Assembly (NCBI GenBank): GCA_958510825.1 | Contig: OY294049.1 | Span: 20,453,536 to 20,517,535, forward strand | Direction: 5' to 3' | Source of the DNA: Brachypterus glaber | Taxonomy: Eukaryota; Arthropoda; Insecta; Coleoptera; Kateretidae | Length of the DNA stretch: 64,000 nt | Part shown: positions 54,570 through 64,000 of the stretch, one piece after another | Layout: each line of letters opens with the position of its first letter | Position numbering within the stretch: the first letter of the stretch is position 1 | Position numbers and translations under genes: made by a program | Notes under the pieces: generated by a model | The model's database searches: none | The model's input: the letters and a program-made list of their open reading frames with translations, nothing else | Told to the model about the DNA's origin: nothing

Positions 54570-56120
54570 CTCTACAAAAAAACATTTTTTTTATTTTCCG
54601 GGGATCTTTTAGTCGCCTCTGGCTATACTTGATGCGCTGATTTCGAAATCTTTTTCCTGATCAGCTCGTTTTTTTTGGGATATAGCTCACAGTGTTTTTT
54701 TGCCTATAGTAATAGTAAAAAAAAATATTGGGTTCTATTTTTTTTTGCCCTAGATTGGTTCCCTATTAATGGGGCTCTAAGCCAAAAAAACAGATTTAAA
54801 ATATCTTTATTCTTTTATTTTTTATAGGCTTCTAAATTCAAACAATTTGATTGTTTCGCATTTTGCTTTCCCATTTTGAAAATTTTCAAAATTTCGGAAA
54901 GCCTTGTATTCGTGCAAAAATTTTCAAACATTTTTTTTGCGTATTTTTGCGTTTTATGACGTTTTATGTCGATATAAATCAATTTCAAGCAAAAAAAAAA
55001 TTGTCGATCGGTCGGTCGGTCGATCGGTCTGTCCGGGAAATGATTGTTTTTGGTGAACATTGGGGTACGGCAAGGGGGGCAAATGGGCAAAAATACAGTT
55101 TTTTTAGAAAAATTTTAAAATTGCTATGTAGGGGTTTTTGAGGTTGCTGAAATTTAATCTGATAATAAAAAAAAAATAACTCCACCCCCAAGGGGGTGAG
55201 GGGGTAAATATTTTGAAATATTTAAGATTTTCCTCAAAATTGGTATATAGGGGCTTTTGGGGTTGACAAATTTGAATCTGATAATAACTTTTTTATAATT
55301 TCACCCCCTAAGGGGTGGGGGGTAGTTTTTGTGAAAACTGGTATATTGGGGTTTTTGAGGTTTCTGTAAGTGAATCTGATAATAAAAAAATTCTAAATCC
55401 ATCCCCTGAGGGGTGGGGGGTAGTTCTCGTGAAAACGACAATTGGGGTTTTTGAGGTTGCTGAAAGTGAATCGGATAATAAAAATATTCTAAATCCACCC
55501 CCTGAGGGTGAGGGGTAGTTTTCGTGAAAATTGGTATATTGGGCTTTTTGAGGTTGTTGAAAGTGAATCTGATTATAACAAAATTATAACTTCACCCCCA
55601 AAGGGGCAGTTTTCGTGAAAATTGGTATACTAAGGTTTTTATGGTTGCTGAAAGTGAATCTAATAATAAAAAAATCCATTTTAAGGGCGGAGGTGAAAAA
55701 TGGGAAAGCTATGTGTATTTATTTAATTTTTACAAACTTCACATGCGTTTTAGTGTTGCTTATAAAAATCAGAGTCATATCTTTAAAATTTATATAATAT
55801 TTTCATAAAAATATAGAGAAAAAATGCGAAAAAATCTATTTTTTTTTTTAATTTAGAAGCCCATGCAAAACAAACGAGTAAAGATATTTTAAATCCGCTT
55901 TTTTTGGCTTAAAGCCCTATTAATAGAGAACAAATTTACCGCAAAATAAATATTAATTAGACAATAATTTTTTTTTTACCAAAACTATAAGCAAAAAAAC
56001 CGCTGTGCGCTATATCTAAAAATATCGAGCTGATCGAGAAAAACGAAGCAAGGTTCCAAAAACAGCGTATCAAATGGGTCTAAAATCAACTAAAATGGTT
56101 GCGGCAGGCAACTTTTTGAC
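54570..56120. mobile_element. Composite repeat unit 1 with ~280-bp inverted ends
   Basis: The left arm (about 54570-54850) includes GATTTCGAAATCTTTTTCCT, ATCAGCTCG, GGTTCCCTATTAATGGGGCT and AGGCTTCTAAATTCAAA. The right arm (about 55840-56110) is its diverged complement, with TTTAGAAGCCCATGCAAAAC, GCCCTATTAATAGAGAACAA and ATATCGAGCTGATCGAGAAA. Inside are GTCGATCGGTCGGTCGGTCG and a tandem array. A second, left-truncated unit follows directly. No coding sequence. Confidence 0.7.
55083..55710 (+). repeat. Tandem array, ~115-125 bp unit
   Basis: About five units carry GGTATATTGGGGTTTTTGAG, GTTGCTGAAAGTGAATCTGA, TAATAAAAAAATT and CCACCCCCTGAGGGG. Several short open frames on both strands arise from this periodicity and are not genes. 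Confidence 0.9.
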
Positions 56121-56459
56121 TGGAGCAGTGTTATTAATACATAGTCATAGGTAAAAATTGAAAAATATACATATTTTCAAAACAGGATCAGCTAGGATTT
56201 TGATTTAAGCTGATTTTGCTTTCCCATTTTTGCGTATTTTTGCGTTTTATGACGTTTTATGTCGATATAAATCAATTTCAAGCAAAAAAAAATTGTCGCT
56301 CGGTCGGTAGGCCTGTCGGTCGATCGGTCTTTCCGGGAAATCTTGTGGGCACGATAACTTAAGAACGCTTTAAGCTAGAGACTTAAAATTTGGCATACAG
56401 ATATGTTACCAAAAGTTCTCGCTCGGGATTGTTTTTGGTGAACATTGGTGAAATGGGGA

Positions 56460-56931
56460 AAAATATATTTTTTTTACATAAATTTTAAAATTGATGTATG
56501 GGGGATTTCAAGGTTGCTGAAATTGAATCTGATAATAAAAAAATTTTAACTCCACCCCTACGGGGTCGGGGAGTAAATATTTTTTTCGTTTTTTTTTTTC
56601 GTGAAGATTGGTATATTTGGTATATTTCTAGAAATGCTTCTAGAAATCCTCCACTTTTCTTAATTCCCATATGCAGAACTAATATATTTATGTTTTCACC
56701 TATTAATAATATGTGTAGAATTTACAATGGTGTCCAGGGCAATTTGGACATTTTTAACTGAAAAATTTCTAATATTAAGAGACTTACATTTGATTAACAA
56801 TGGCTTTATATTATATTTATAATATAATAGGTATTTCCTACTGATTACATTATTTATATTTTGTATTATTATTAGTTTTGTGATCGTTGTAACTAACTCT
56901 GTAATTGGGTGTATTCCTGTCGAGTTTTTTA

Positions 56932-56974
<43 letters not shown>

Positions 56975-57360
56975 ATATATAGGGGTTTTTGTGGTCGACG
57001 AATATAAATCTGATAATATTTTTTTCCCAATTTCACCCCTAAGGGGTAGGGGGTAGTTTTTGTGAAAACTGGTGTATTGGGGTTTTTGAGGTTGCTGAAA
57101 GTGAATCTGATAATAAAAATGTTATAAATCCACCCCTGAGGGGCGAGGGGTAGTTTTAGTGAAAATTGGTATATTGGGGTTTTTGAGGTTGTTGAAAGGA
57201 AATCTGATTATAACAAAATTCTAACTTCACCCACAAAGGGACAGAGGGTAGTTTTCGTGAAAATTGGTAGACTAAGGTTTTTATGGTTGCTGAAAGTGAA
57301 TCTGATAATAAAAAAATCCATTTTACACGCGGAGGTGAAAAATGGGAAAGCCTTTTACTG
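56460..57360 (+). repeat. Second tandem array of the ~120-bp unit, split by a LINE
   Basis: One unit lies left of the LINE (56490-56610) and about four to its right (56978-57330), with the same GGGGTTTTTGAGGTTGCTGA core. Confidence 0.85.
56610..56977 (+). pseudogene. Short LINE 3' fragment with (AAAT)n tail
   Basis: Encodes NPPLFLIPICRTNIFMFSPI and MCRIYNGVQGNLDIFN before a TGA at about 56759. This matches the 'PxxRTNxxxxSPxxRxxRxxN' end of LINE ORF2 and is comparable to 107-135 of the 53435 remnant. A ~170-bp 3' UTR and a (AAAT)n tail (56932-56977) follow. It splits a repeat unit, GGTATAT lying at both junctions or nearly so, so it is younger than the array. Confidence 0.7.
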
Positions 57361-57539
57361 GGCAGATTATTTTTCTATAAATGTTGATCAAAATCTTATA
57401 TAAATACTAAAGATACGACTCTAATTTTTATACGCAATACTTAGACATATGTGCGATTTATAAAAATAAAAAAAGATTCAGATTTAATTCAGTGACGGAG
57501 ATTTTACCGGGGGTTATCAAAAAAAAAAAAAAAGAAAAC

Positions 57540-57830
57540 GTGTTTTATTTATTTTTAGAAGAGCGACACTTCAAATTAATTTATTATTAAAAAAACAAAA
57601 CAAAAAAGTAAAAATGAACATTTTCTCTTTGCTTTAAAACATTAAAATAGCATTAAATAAACATTACATATGTAATTCAAAATAATGTTGTTCTGCTTTC
57701 AACAACTTCCCGTAAAATCTTCGTTATCGGACTTTTACAAACCTTACACGTATTGCTTATAAAAATCAGAGTCATATCTTTAGTATTTATATAAAATTTT
57801 CATGAAAATATAGCGCAAAATTAAGAAAAA
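57540..57830. other. AT-rich part of composite unit 2
   Basis: Contains ACTTTTACAAACCTTACACG and the TTATAAAAATCAGAGTCATA block, shared with 55730-55790 of unit 1. Confidence 0.5.
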
Positions 57831-58105
57831 ATTTCATTTTTTGAATTTAGAAGCGCATAAAAAAGAAAGGAAAAAGATATTTGAAATCCGCTTCTTTGGC
57901 TTAGAGCTCTATTAATAGAGAACCAATCCACCTAAAAAAATATAATTCCAACTTAATTTTTCTTTTACTACAACTAAAAAAAAACTGTGCTCTATATCTT
58001 AAAAAACGAGCTGATAGAGAAAAACGGAAAAAGGTTCCGAAATCAGAGCATCAAATATAGCCAGAAGCAACTAAAATGGTGTAGGCAAATTTTTGAATGT
58101 TGAGC

Positions 58106-58528
58106 AATGTCATTTGTCTTCACAAATGTATTTCTTCAAAGAGACTTATATAAAAGGTATTTCCTATCCAAAATAACTTATACAAATTCTTTTAAAAGCT
58201 TCTGGAAGGACACTGGATTATACATGAAATATTTTTAGATATATAAAGCATAAGCATTAAATTAATCAGTTATATATTTGGAGAAATTGACTATAATATC
58301 AATTACGACTGATTCCAATTAAATTACTTACCCGTTATCATTCTGTGCAGAACACAGATTTCTCAAGGGGATTCGTCTAAAATACAGTTAATATCGTCTT
58401 ATAGCAATAATAGTAATTTCTTAGCAGTATCTTCAAATAAATTCGGCTTCAATCCTAAATACCGCTGCTAAAAAAATAATTTACTTCTATAATACACATA
58501 AAATAAATAAATAAAATCTTCGAAAAAA
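58106..58528. other. Spacer, nothing recognised
   Basis: No repeat boundary or coding signal. Confidence 0.5.
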
Positions 58529-58667
58529 ATAGTATATTATTTACCAAGTGAGAGAAGTTTAACATTTTTGACCTGCATCAAATTGAGGGCTGAGCGCGCT
58601 AGCGCGAAGCCCGCAAGACGTGGTCTAAAATGTTAAATCTTCACTCACGTGGAAAATATAGTATTTT
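58529..58667. repeat. Inverted repeat with GC-rich hairpin loop
   Basis: AATAGTATATTATTTACCAA, GTGAGAGAAGTTTAACATTT is mirrored by AAAATGTTAAATCTTCACTC, ACGTGGAAAATATAGTATTT. The loop contains a second, perfect stem, GGGCT...AGCCC, enclosing GAGCGCGCTAGCGCGA. Possibly a small foldback. Confidence 0.8.
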
Positions 58668-59367
58668 TTTTCACTACCAGTACAATTAATTAGGTATTTA
58701 TTTATTTTACAAAATTTAATGAAAAAGCTTATAAATTTAAAATATCACGCTGGCCGTTCGCGGCCATTAAAAAAACAAATGAATAACTTGACATTTCTGG
58801 CAGGAATTTTCTGGTGATCTGTCTGCTAAAATTATTAAGTTAGAAAGTGTTTCCGTGTTAAGTGTAATAAAATATATAAAAATGGAAAGTGAAATGCAAA
58901 GTGATGATTCTGGTACTCCCCCAGAAATAAGGGGACAGGCGAAAACTGTGAGGGAGAATCTGTTGCCTCAAAAATCAATATATGGGGGTTGTACCTCTAG
59001 TAATCTATGATCCTTACGGTAATATATGGGTTGTATGATCTATGGTTGAATATGATGGACCAATGATTTTCACTTTTTGAAGTGTTTTCTGTAAAATATT
59101 TTTTATAGGTGCTAATTTATTTAATATTTTTTAATTTATCATGGAATAAATAAATTTGGTACCTAAAGACACTTGTAAATAGCAATGTGATTTAATAATT
59201 AAGTGAAACGTCAGATGCCAAAACAGCTGAATTAAAATTCATTATTAACCATGGTGCAATTTCATTATTTTTAGAACCTCTGATGTCATAGGTAGAGAAA
59301 TAATATTTCTACCAATGAAAAGAACAGTAATAAAGATGTGGTTTTAGGCTGGTAGTGAAAAAAAAAA
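58664..59367. mobile_element. Candidate 704-bp non-autonomous element, TTTTTTTCACTACCAG ends
   Basis: TTTTTTTCACTACCAG (58664-58680) and CTGGTAGTGAAAAAAAAAA (59349-59367) are mutually inverted. The interior has a short ORF (58882-59010) that looks like the start of a transposon-type protein, and no other coding sequence. Target duplication and family are not established. Confidence 0.45.
58882..59010 (+). CDS. Short ORF, possible N terminus of a transposon-encoded protein
   Basis: 42 residues from an ATG: acidic MESEMQSDDSGTPPEIRG, then a basic KTVRENLLPQKS segment, then an unrelated GGCTSSNL tail. An acidic start followed by 'PPEIRxxAxxxxxNLLPxKS' is a pattern I recall from N termini of insect tyrosine-recombinase-like proteins, but this is memory, not a search. 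The break after LLPQKS suggests internal deletion in a non-autonomous copy. It could be chance. Confidence 0.35.
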   Translation: MESEMQSDDSGTPPEIRGQAKTVRENLLPQKSIYGGCTSSNL

Positions 59368-59399
59368 CAGTTTTAACGCGTTTGACTTTTTTTTCAGTT

Positions 59400-59560
59400 T
59401 TTTTTGTGCTTCTTGAAAGGTGATGAAAAAGAAAAAATTAAGTAATGACATCCAAGACTAAATAGGATATAAAGAACCTAAGAAGTTTTTAACACAAAGC
59501 GTTCTTGAGTTATCGCGGTCAAAAATTTTACCAGATAGACCGACAGGTACGGCTTTCCTT
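59400..59560 (-). repeat. Inverted fragment of repeat R3
   Basis: GCGTTCTTGAGTTATCGCGG and ACCAGATAGACCGACAGG are complements of the CACGATAACTCAAGAACG / CGTCTGTC blocks at 48.5 and 49.2 kb. Confidence 0.5.
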
Positions 59561-59857
59561 TGAAGGTTAGCTTAAATGATGGTAGATTGCAATACTAGCG
59601 GGCAACGATGAATATATTTACTTACTATACTTACTACTCAGTATTACTGAGTCAGTAAGACTTAAATGTCTATATAAATATAAATAGGTGTGATGTTACT
59701 TTGATATGAGCAATTTTAGTATAAGAGAACAGTATGTTCAGAGAACACCCCAAAAAGTAAATTTAGCCTTTTACGTTTTCATTCAAGTCATATTTAGTAT
59801 GATTTTTTATTACATAAAAAAGAATAATAAAAACTCATGGTTACACTCATTAAATGT
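59561..59857. other. Spacer, nothing recognised
   Basis: A 74-codon frame at 59706-59930 runs into the next palindrome and is not supported. Confidence 0.45.
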
Positions 59858-60614
59858 CATTGTAATTTTAATACTAAATTTTATTTATAAATACATATTT
59901 GTTACTTATATCGCCACTATTAGTATTTAATACTTTATTTGTGATATTAAATACTGCATACTGTATACAAAATGTTATCATACTAATATAGAGACCGTGC
60001 TGGTACATTTGAATCCCCACGCAACATGTGTTTATTAATACTAGCATGTTATAGTAAAAATTACTGTAACATTTGGTAAAGCATATCACATTTATATTAT
60101 CGTATACTTTGATTTGTTGTTGTTGTATTACTGATCTAGTTGAAAATATGTTACAGTATTCAGAAAAATTAACAACCGGTAAATAATAACATTTTGATTA
60201 GTAATAATATAAAGATAGCAATTACACACAATTACACACTGATAAAATAATCGATCCCTTTTTTACTTAGTTCTGTACTATTACTAATCAAAATTTTGGT
60301 ATTACCAAACCGATTGTTATTTTACTAAATACTGTAACATACTTTAAACTAGAACAATAACACAACAACTACAACTTAAAGTATACCAAACTATAACTGT
60401 GATATAATTTACCAAATGTTACAGTATTAATAAACACATGTTGCATGTGGATCCAAATGTACCAGCACGGTCTCTATGTTAGTATGACAACATTTTGTAT
60501 ACAATACACACATTGCAGTATTTAATATCACAAGTACAGTATTAAATACCAATGGTGGCGATATAAATAAAAAATATGTATTAAAAAATAAGATTCAGTA
60601 TTAAAAATACAATG
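59858..60614. mobile_element. 757-bp foldback, CATTGTAATTTTAATACT ends
   Basis: The left arm includes ATATCGCCACTATTAGTATT, ATAGAGACCGTGCTGGTACA and ATGTGTTTATTAATACT. The right arm mirrors it with TTAATAAACACATGTTGCAT, TGTACCAGCACGGTCTCTAT and AATGGTGGCGATATA, to ...ACAATG. Centre near 60240. Arms ~330 bp with many small differences. The minus-strand frame at 59874-60089 is a by-product. Confidence 0.9.
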
Positions 60615-61203
60615 AAATTTTCTGAACGTGCACCTAATATCAACATAAGCTCGTTAGATAAAATGTTTTAAAAGAGTAGAGATCTGTACTTTACTTAATC
60701 TATAGGATAAAGATATTGTAGAGAAAAACTGGTTTTATAGGTAAAAATCTCCACTCTATATATTTATATTATTTTCCTATAGGAAAAAATATTATCGGTA
60801 ATTAAAACGAAAACCAAGGACAAAATTGTGGATTTTATAAAAAAAACGTTATAACTACTGAACTAAACTAAATGTAACTACTAAGTCGGTATTTTTCATC
60901 CTATAAGGAAGGAAAATACTGATATATAAAAAATCTCATGCGTGTAGCACATAAGAACTTTAGTTGGATTTACTAAAACGTTTTTGTTAGAAAGGTGACT
61001 GTGCCGTACGGCTGATAAAGAAAATATTGCCGTTATCTACGGTCAAAGACTCCTGTAAGGACCAATATCGCTTCCAATCATAATCCTTAGATATATCCAC
61101 AGAATGCAAGTGGGTTTATTTCCTAAAACAGACATCCAAAAAAATATTAGCACTTAGTTTTACTTTATTAAAACTTTAATATTTGGGGAAGGGTAAAGGG
61201 GAA
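60615..61203. other. Spacer up to the assembly gap
   Basis: No repeat or gene recognised. Confidence 0.45.
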
Positions 61204-61403
61204 NNNNNNNNNNNNNNNNNNNNNNNNNNNNNNNNNNNNNNNNNNNNNNNNNNNNNNNNNNNNNNNNNNNNNNNNNNNNNNNNNNNNNNNNNNNNNNNNN
61301 NNNNNNNNNNNNNNNNNNNNNNNNNNNNNNNNNNNNNNNNNNNNNNNNNNNNNNNNNNNNNNNNNNNNNNNNNNNNNNNNNNNNNNNNNNNNNNNNNNNN
61401 NNN
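61204..61403. other. Assembly gap, 200 N
   Basis: An exact round-number run of N, a placeholder of unknown or estimated size. Any open frame crossing it is an artefact. Confidence 1.
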
Positions 61404-61736
61404 TTTTTTCAAAAAAAATCTCATTCTGAAACTACTTTCACGGAAAATCTTTACTATGCCATGAGCATTCCTTTATTTTTTTAACCTATTTCAAATACAC
61501 CATGTATATCACTATCCTGAACATCTACTGGCCATAATATCAAATCTAATCTTTCAATTTTGATTATCGTCGTCATCTGACTGTAGTAGGTCTAAATAAT
61601 TAGGCATTTCCTTAGCATCTTTTAGATCTGAGGGGTACCATTTCCTTTTTTATTTCTTAATAAAATTTTAAAAAGTACTGTAATATATAAAATTAAGGTA
61701 TAATATATGATACCATGGTATATTATAAGTAAATTA
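61404..61736. other. Spacer, nothing recognised
   Basis: AT-rich. No signal. Confidence 0.5.
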
Positions 61737-61945
61737 TATAAAGAACTTTCACTTTCGGGTTTAAACCGTGTTAATGGATTTTCACTTTCCGACGTTTAGT
61801 CTCTTACTACTAGAGACATCTTCAGGGATTAATCTGAAACAGTTTCAGATTAATTCCTGAAGATGTCTCTAGTAGTAAGAGACGAAACGTCGGAAAGTGA
61901 AAATCCATTAACACGGTCTAAACCCGAAAGTGAAAGTTCTTTATA
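61737..61945. repeat. 209-bp near-perfect palindrome with hammerhead-like cores on both strands
   Basis: Arms of 104 bp run from TATAAAGAACTTTCACTTTC to AATCTGAAAC and back around a single-base centre at 61841, with only a few mismatches. Each arm contains CCTGAAGATGTCTC, a loop and GAGACGAAACGTCGG, i.e. CTGAAGA - stem - GAAACGTC, the order of a hammerhead core with a very short stem III. Stem II has one extra U and stem I only about 3 bp. Whether it is a mobile foldback or a dimerised retroelement end is open. Confidence 0.8.
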
Positions 61946-63174
61946 TCTTAATGGCCGTGAAAGCTTAAAATCTAAAAAAGTAAATTATACTTTACATAAA
62001 ATTTATTGACTATTGTAACAGAGTGGTCACCTTGTATATATTGAGTATTTATATTTTTATTTTAATGGTTATTGAACATGACATAGCATTGTTCTTAACG
62101 GGCGGTTTGCTGTTAGTTTTTACGGATACTAATATTATTAGTATTTGGGAAGCTTGCATTTTGTGTAATTGAGGCGTTTACATAAAAAGGGTGTACATTT
62201 TTATTAGACTATGGTTAATTCGGTTTTCTTAATTAATAAATATGGGAATATCTTTAATGATGTTGTTTTAGATACTGGCAATAGTTAGGGATTGTTTGTA
62301 AAAATGGTTTTTTCTACTTCGAAGCAATGTCATGAAAATCAATATCAATCATTATGTAGAAGTAGTTTTTTTAATCATTTCTCTTAATTAAATTTAAATT
62401 CATTTTCAGTGATTTAAAGTAATTTTTCAATTAATATTATTTTTGTAATAATATAACTTTTTGGCAGAAAACTCCTCAGATATTTACGTTAATAGTTTTA
62501 TGACTGGTATATCGGCATCTTTGGGAAGGGAAATTTTGCCTGTTTTGAGTTATAGTTAAAAATGGGATTCGGAAGTATGTAGTCGTCTAGTAAAGTTGTG
62601 CCTTAGGGGAATTTTAGAATTAACGTAATATGTGAAAATTTAAAGTAAAATTTAGAGTTGCGCGTATAGAAATATCTGAAGGGTAAAGATGCTATTTATT
62701 CATAATTTTTTCATTTCAACTTAAAATATTTTGTTGTTTTTTATTTGTTTTTAACTTTTCATTTTTCTTTGAATTAAATTCTTTTCATTGTTGTTTAATC
62801 CTTTTGTTTTATTGGCAAGATATATTTTAATTAATTTAAAATATATTTGAAGTTTCTTTACCTTTCGCATATCTACAGTTTGTGTTATAAGAAGAAGTCT
62901 TCGCTGGAATAAGAAAGTCAGATAAGTATAAAGTAGTAATTAGATTCTTATATTAACATTTGTTATCATATGATATATAATATTGTGATAATATTATGTA
63001 ATATTATTACTGGTGGCACGCTACCCAAATAGCAACTATACAGCTATTTGTATTCGATACGCCTCCAAATAATAGTGTGTGGTTCTAAATTAATGTCTTA
63101 GATAATTAATATTTTTGGCTTTAATTGGGACCAGCACCCTATTACACTATTAGTATAGTCAATGACTTTATCCT
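61946..63174. other. 1.2-kb AT-rich stretch, nothing recognised
   Basis: No frame over 60 codons and no repeat boundary supported. TA-rich words near 62940-63010. Confidence 0.5.
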
Positions 63175-63176
63175 TA

Positions 63177-63568
63177 GTTGCCCAGCGTATGATATAACAT
63201 ACACAAAGTGTAGAATAGAATAAACTTTCGAAAATTGGACCCCTAAGTAATTCGTTCTATTTGCACACCTTGCTTACTTATAAAGCACAAAAAGCTATGC
63301 CCCTGGACTTGCTAAATTAAAATCAAACCAATTTATAACTTATTTTTAATAATAACCCACTTTTTGCTCATTTTGTAGAAAATAGTATAAAACTTTATTA
63401 ACACAGTATGTCAGACTTATTATATAAAACTTTTGATTAATATTTACAAACTTTTCTGTTGTTATATAACTTAAACGTTAACAGTTTTATCCCGTCAAAT
63501 TGTACATTGTAACTACTACATAACTTCAAACAATACCGTTTGCGTATGTTATATCATACGCTGGGCAC
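63177..63568. mobile_element. 392-bp TA-flanked MITE, GTTGCCCAGCGTATGATATA ends
   Basis: The left TIR GTTGCCCAGCGTATGATATA, then ACATAC, is mirrored at 63543-63568 (GTATGTTATATCATACGCTG, GGCAC) with one indel. TA abuts both sides (63175-63176 and 63569-63570). AT-rich non-coding core. Confidence 0.9.
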
Positions 63569-63570
63569 TA

Positions 63571-64000
63571 ATGGGTTGATAGTTAAAAAACTTTTTTTTT
63601 ATATTTTTGCTATTTTAACTTTTTATGTGTTTAAATAAAAACAAGATTTTTGTTATATCAAGATAAAAGATATATCGTCTCCTGATTTTTATTTTTTAAT
63701 TTTTATTTGTTCTTAGTACATAATTTTGAGAAAATTAATTTGTGGTATATATAAAAAGTTTATAATATACTTTTTATAATTCCTATTATTTAAACTTAGT
63801 TGGGCGAAAGCAATTAAAAAATATAAAAATATTTTTAATTAAAATTATTCCTAATATCTTGCATATGATTTTTTTTATATATATTTAAACCTAAAGATTG
63901 AATATATGAAACAATTTCAACCTAGCAAATCTTATAGCTGCTATTTTTTTCATAGGTATATACGACTAAACGAAAACTATAGCGATAAAGAAAATAAAAA
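63571..64000. other. AT-rich end of window, nothing recognised
   Basis: Low-complexity A/T sequence. Confidence 0.5.

Larger units (their letters stand above)
56121..58105. mobile_element. Composite repeat unit 2, left-truncated
   Basis: Repeats unit 1 from TTTTGCGTATTTTTGCGTTT, TATGACGTTTTATGTCG and GTCGCTCGGTCGGTAGGCCT (56220-56330) through the tandem array (56460-57360) to a right arm at 57835-58105 (GAATTTAGAAGCGCATAAAA, GAGCTCTATTAATAGAGAAC, AACGAGCTGATAGAGAAAAA). The matching left arm is missing. Interrupted by a LINE fragment at 56610-56977. Confidence 0.65.

Noticed and set aside
55301..55518. Pro/Gly-rich repeated peptide frames on both strands
   Set aside because: By-products of the 115-125 bp tandem array.
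61176..61464. Open frames spanning the N run
   Set aside because: The N stretch is an assembly gap, and translation across it is meaningless.

Overview
The window looks like gene-poor, repeat-saturated nuclear DNA from an arthropod, most likely an insect. It is very AT-rich, it carries 5'-truncated non-LTR retrotransposons, a tRNA-derived SINE and TA- or TTAA-flanked miniature DNA transposons, and a run of 200 N marks an assembly gap. I found no complete host gene, no rRNA or tRNA gene, no CRISPR array and no bacterial-type operon. Most open frames in the window are chance frames inside repeats. The exceptions are a long reverse-transcriptase ORF at 42.4-44.1 kb, several LINE C-terminal remnants, a pogo-type zinc-finger remnant, a short transposon-like N-terminal ORF, and an unassigned duplicated exon-like segment at 15.3 and 20.5 kb.

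Layout. 0-13 kb: a chain of inverted-repeat elements. These are a TIR element with a GC-rich internal array, a TA-flanked foldback (first of four copies), a GGGGTGACC-type element, a ~1 kb foldback, a 3.7 kb element with ~230 bp TIRs that holds another 1 kb foldback, and a TTAA-flanked foldback. 13-21 kb: a pogo-derived fragment, an exon-like segment followed by a minus-strand SINE, a 1.9 kb TIR unit with a nested foldback and a two-exon-like frame, and a second copy of the exon-like segment. 21-34 kb: further MITEs, a second TTAA element, two dispersed repeats with inverted partners elsewhere in the window, an insertion flanked by 22-bp direct repeats with a hammerhead-like motif, nested foldbacks near 27-28 kb, and a 759-bp palindrome. 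34-47 kb: small MITEs, a decayed Jockey-type reverse transcriptase, a second LINE remnant with a (GACTAT)n tail, a three-level nested palindrome at 40.6-42.1 kb, and a 2.8 kb TIR element disrupted by a young-looking LINE. 47-64 kb: simple repeats, the 52.0-53.4 kb TIR element beside a LINE remnant, a 3.5 kb composite repeat at 54.6-58.1 kb interrupted by a LINE, a 757-bp palindrome, the N gap, a 209-bp palindrome and a 392-bp MITE.

The most interesting pattern is that five different TA-flanked, apparently non-autonomous families repeat the motif next to their own terminus several times inside the element (4.2-5.1, 20.9-22.3, 42.1-44.9, 44.9-46.0 and 52.0-53.4 kb). Different motifs are used to build the same architecture. 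A pogo-like transposase remnant is present in the same window, so mobilisation by a pogo/Tc1-mariner enzyme is a reasonable hypothesis, but the sequence does not prove it. All alignments were done by eye, so boundaries are approximate, especially for degraded copies.
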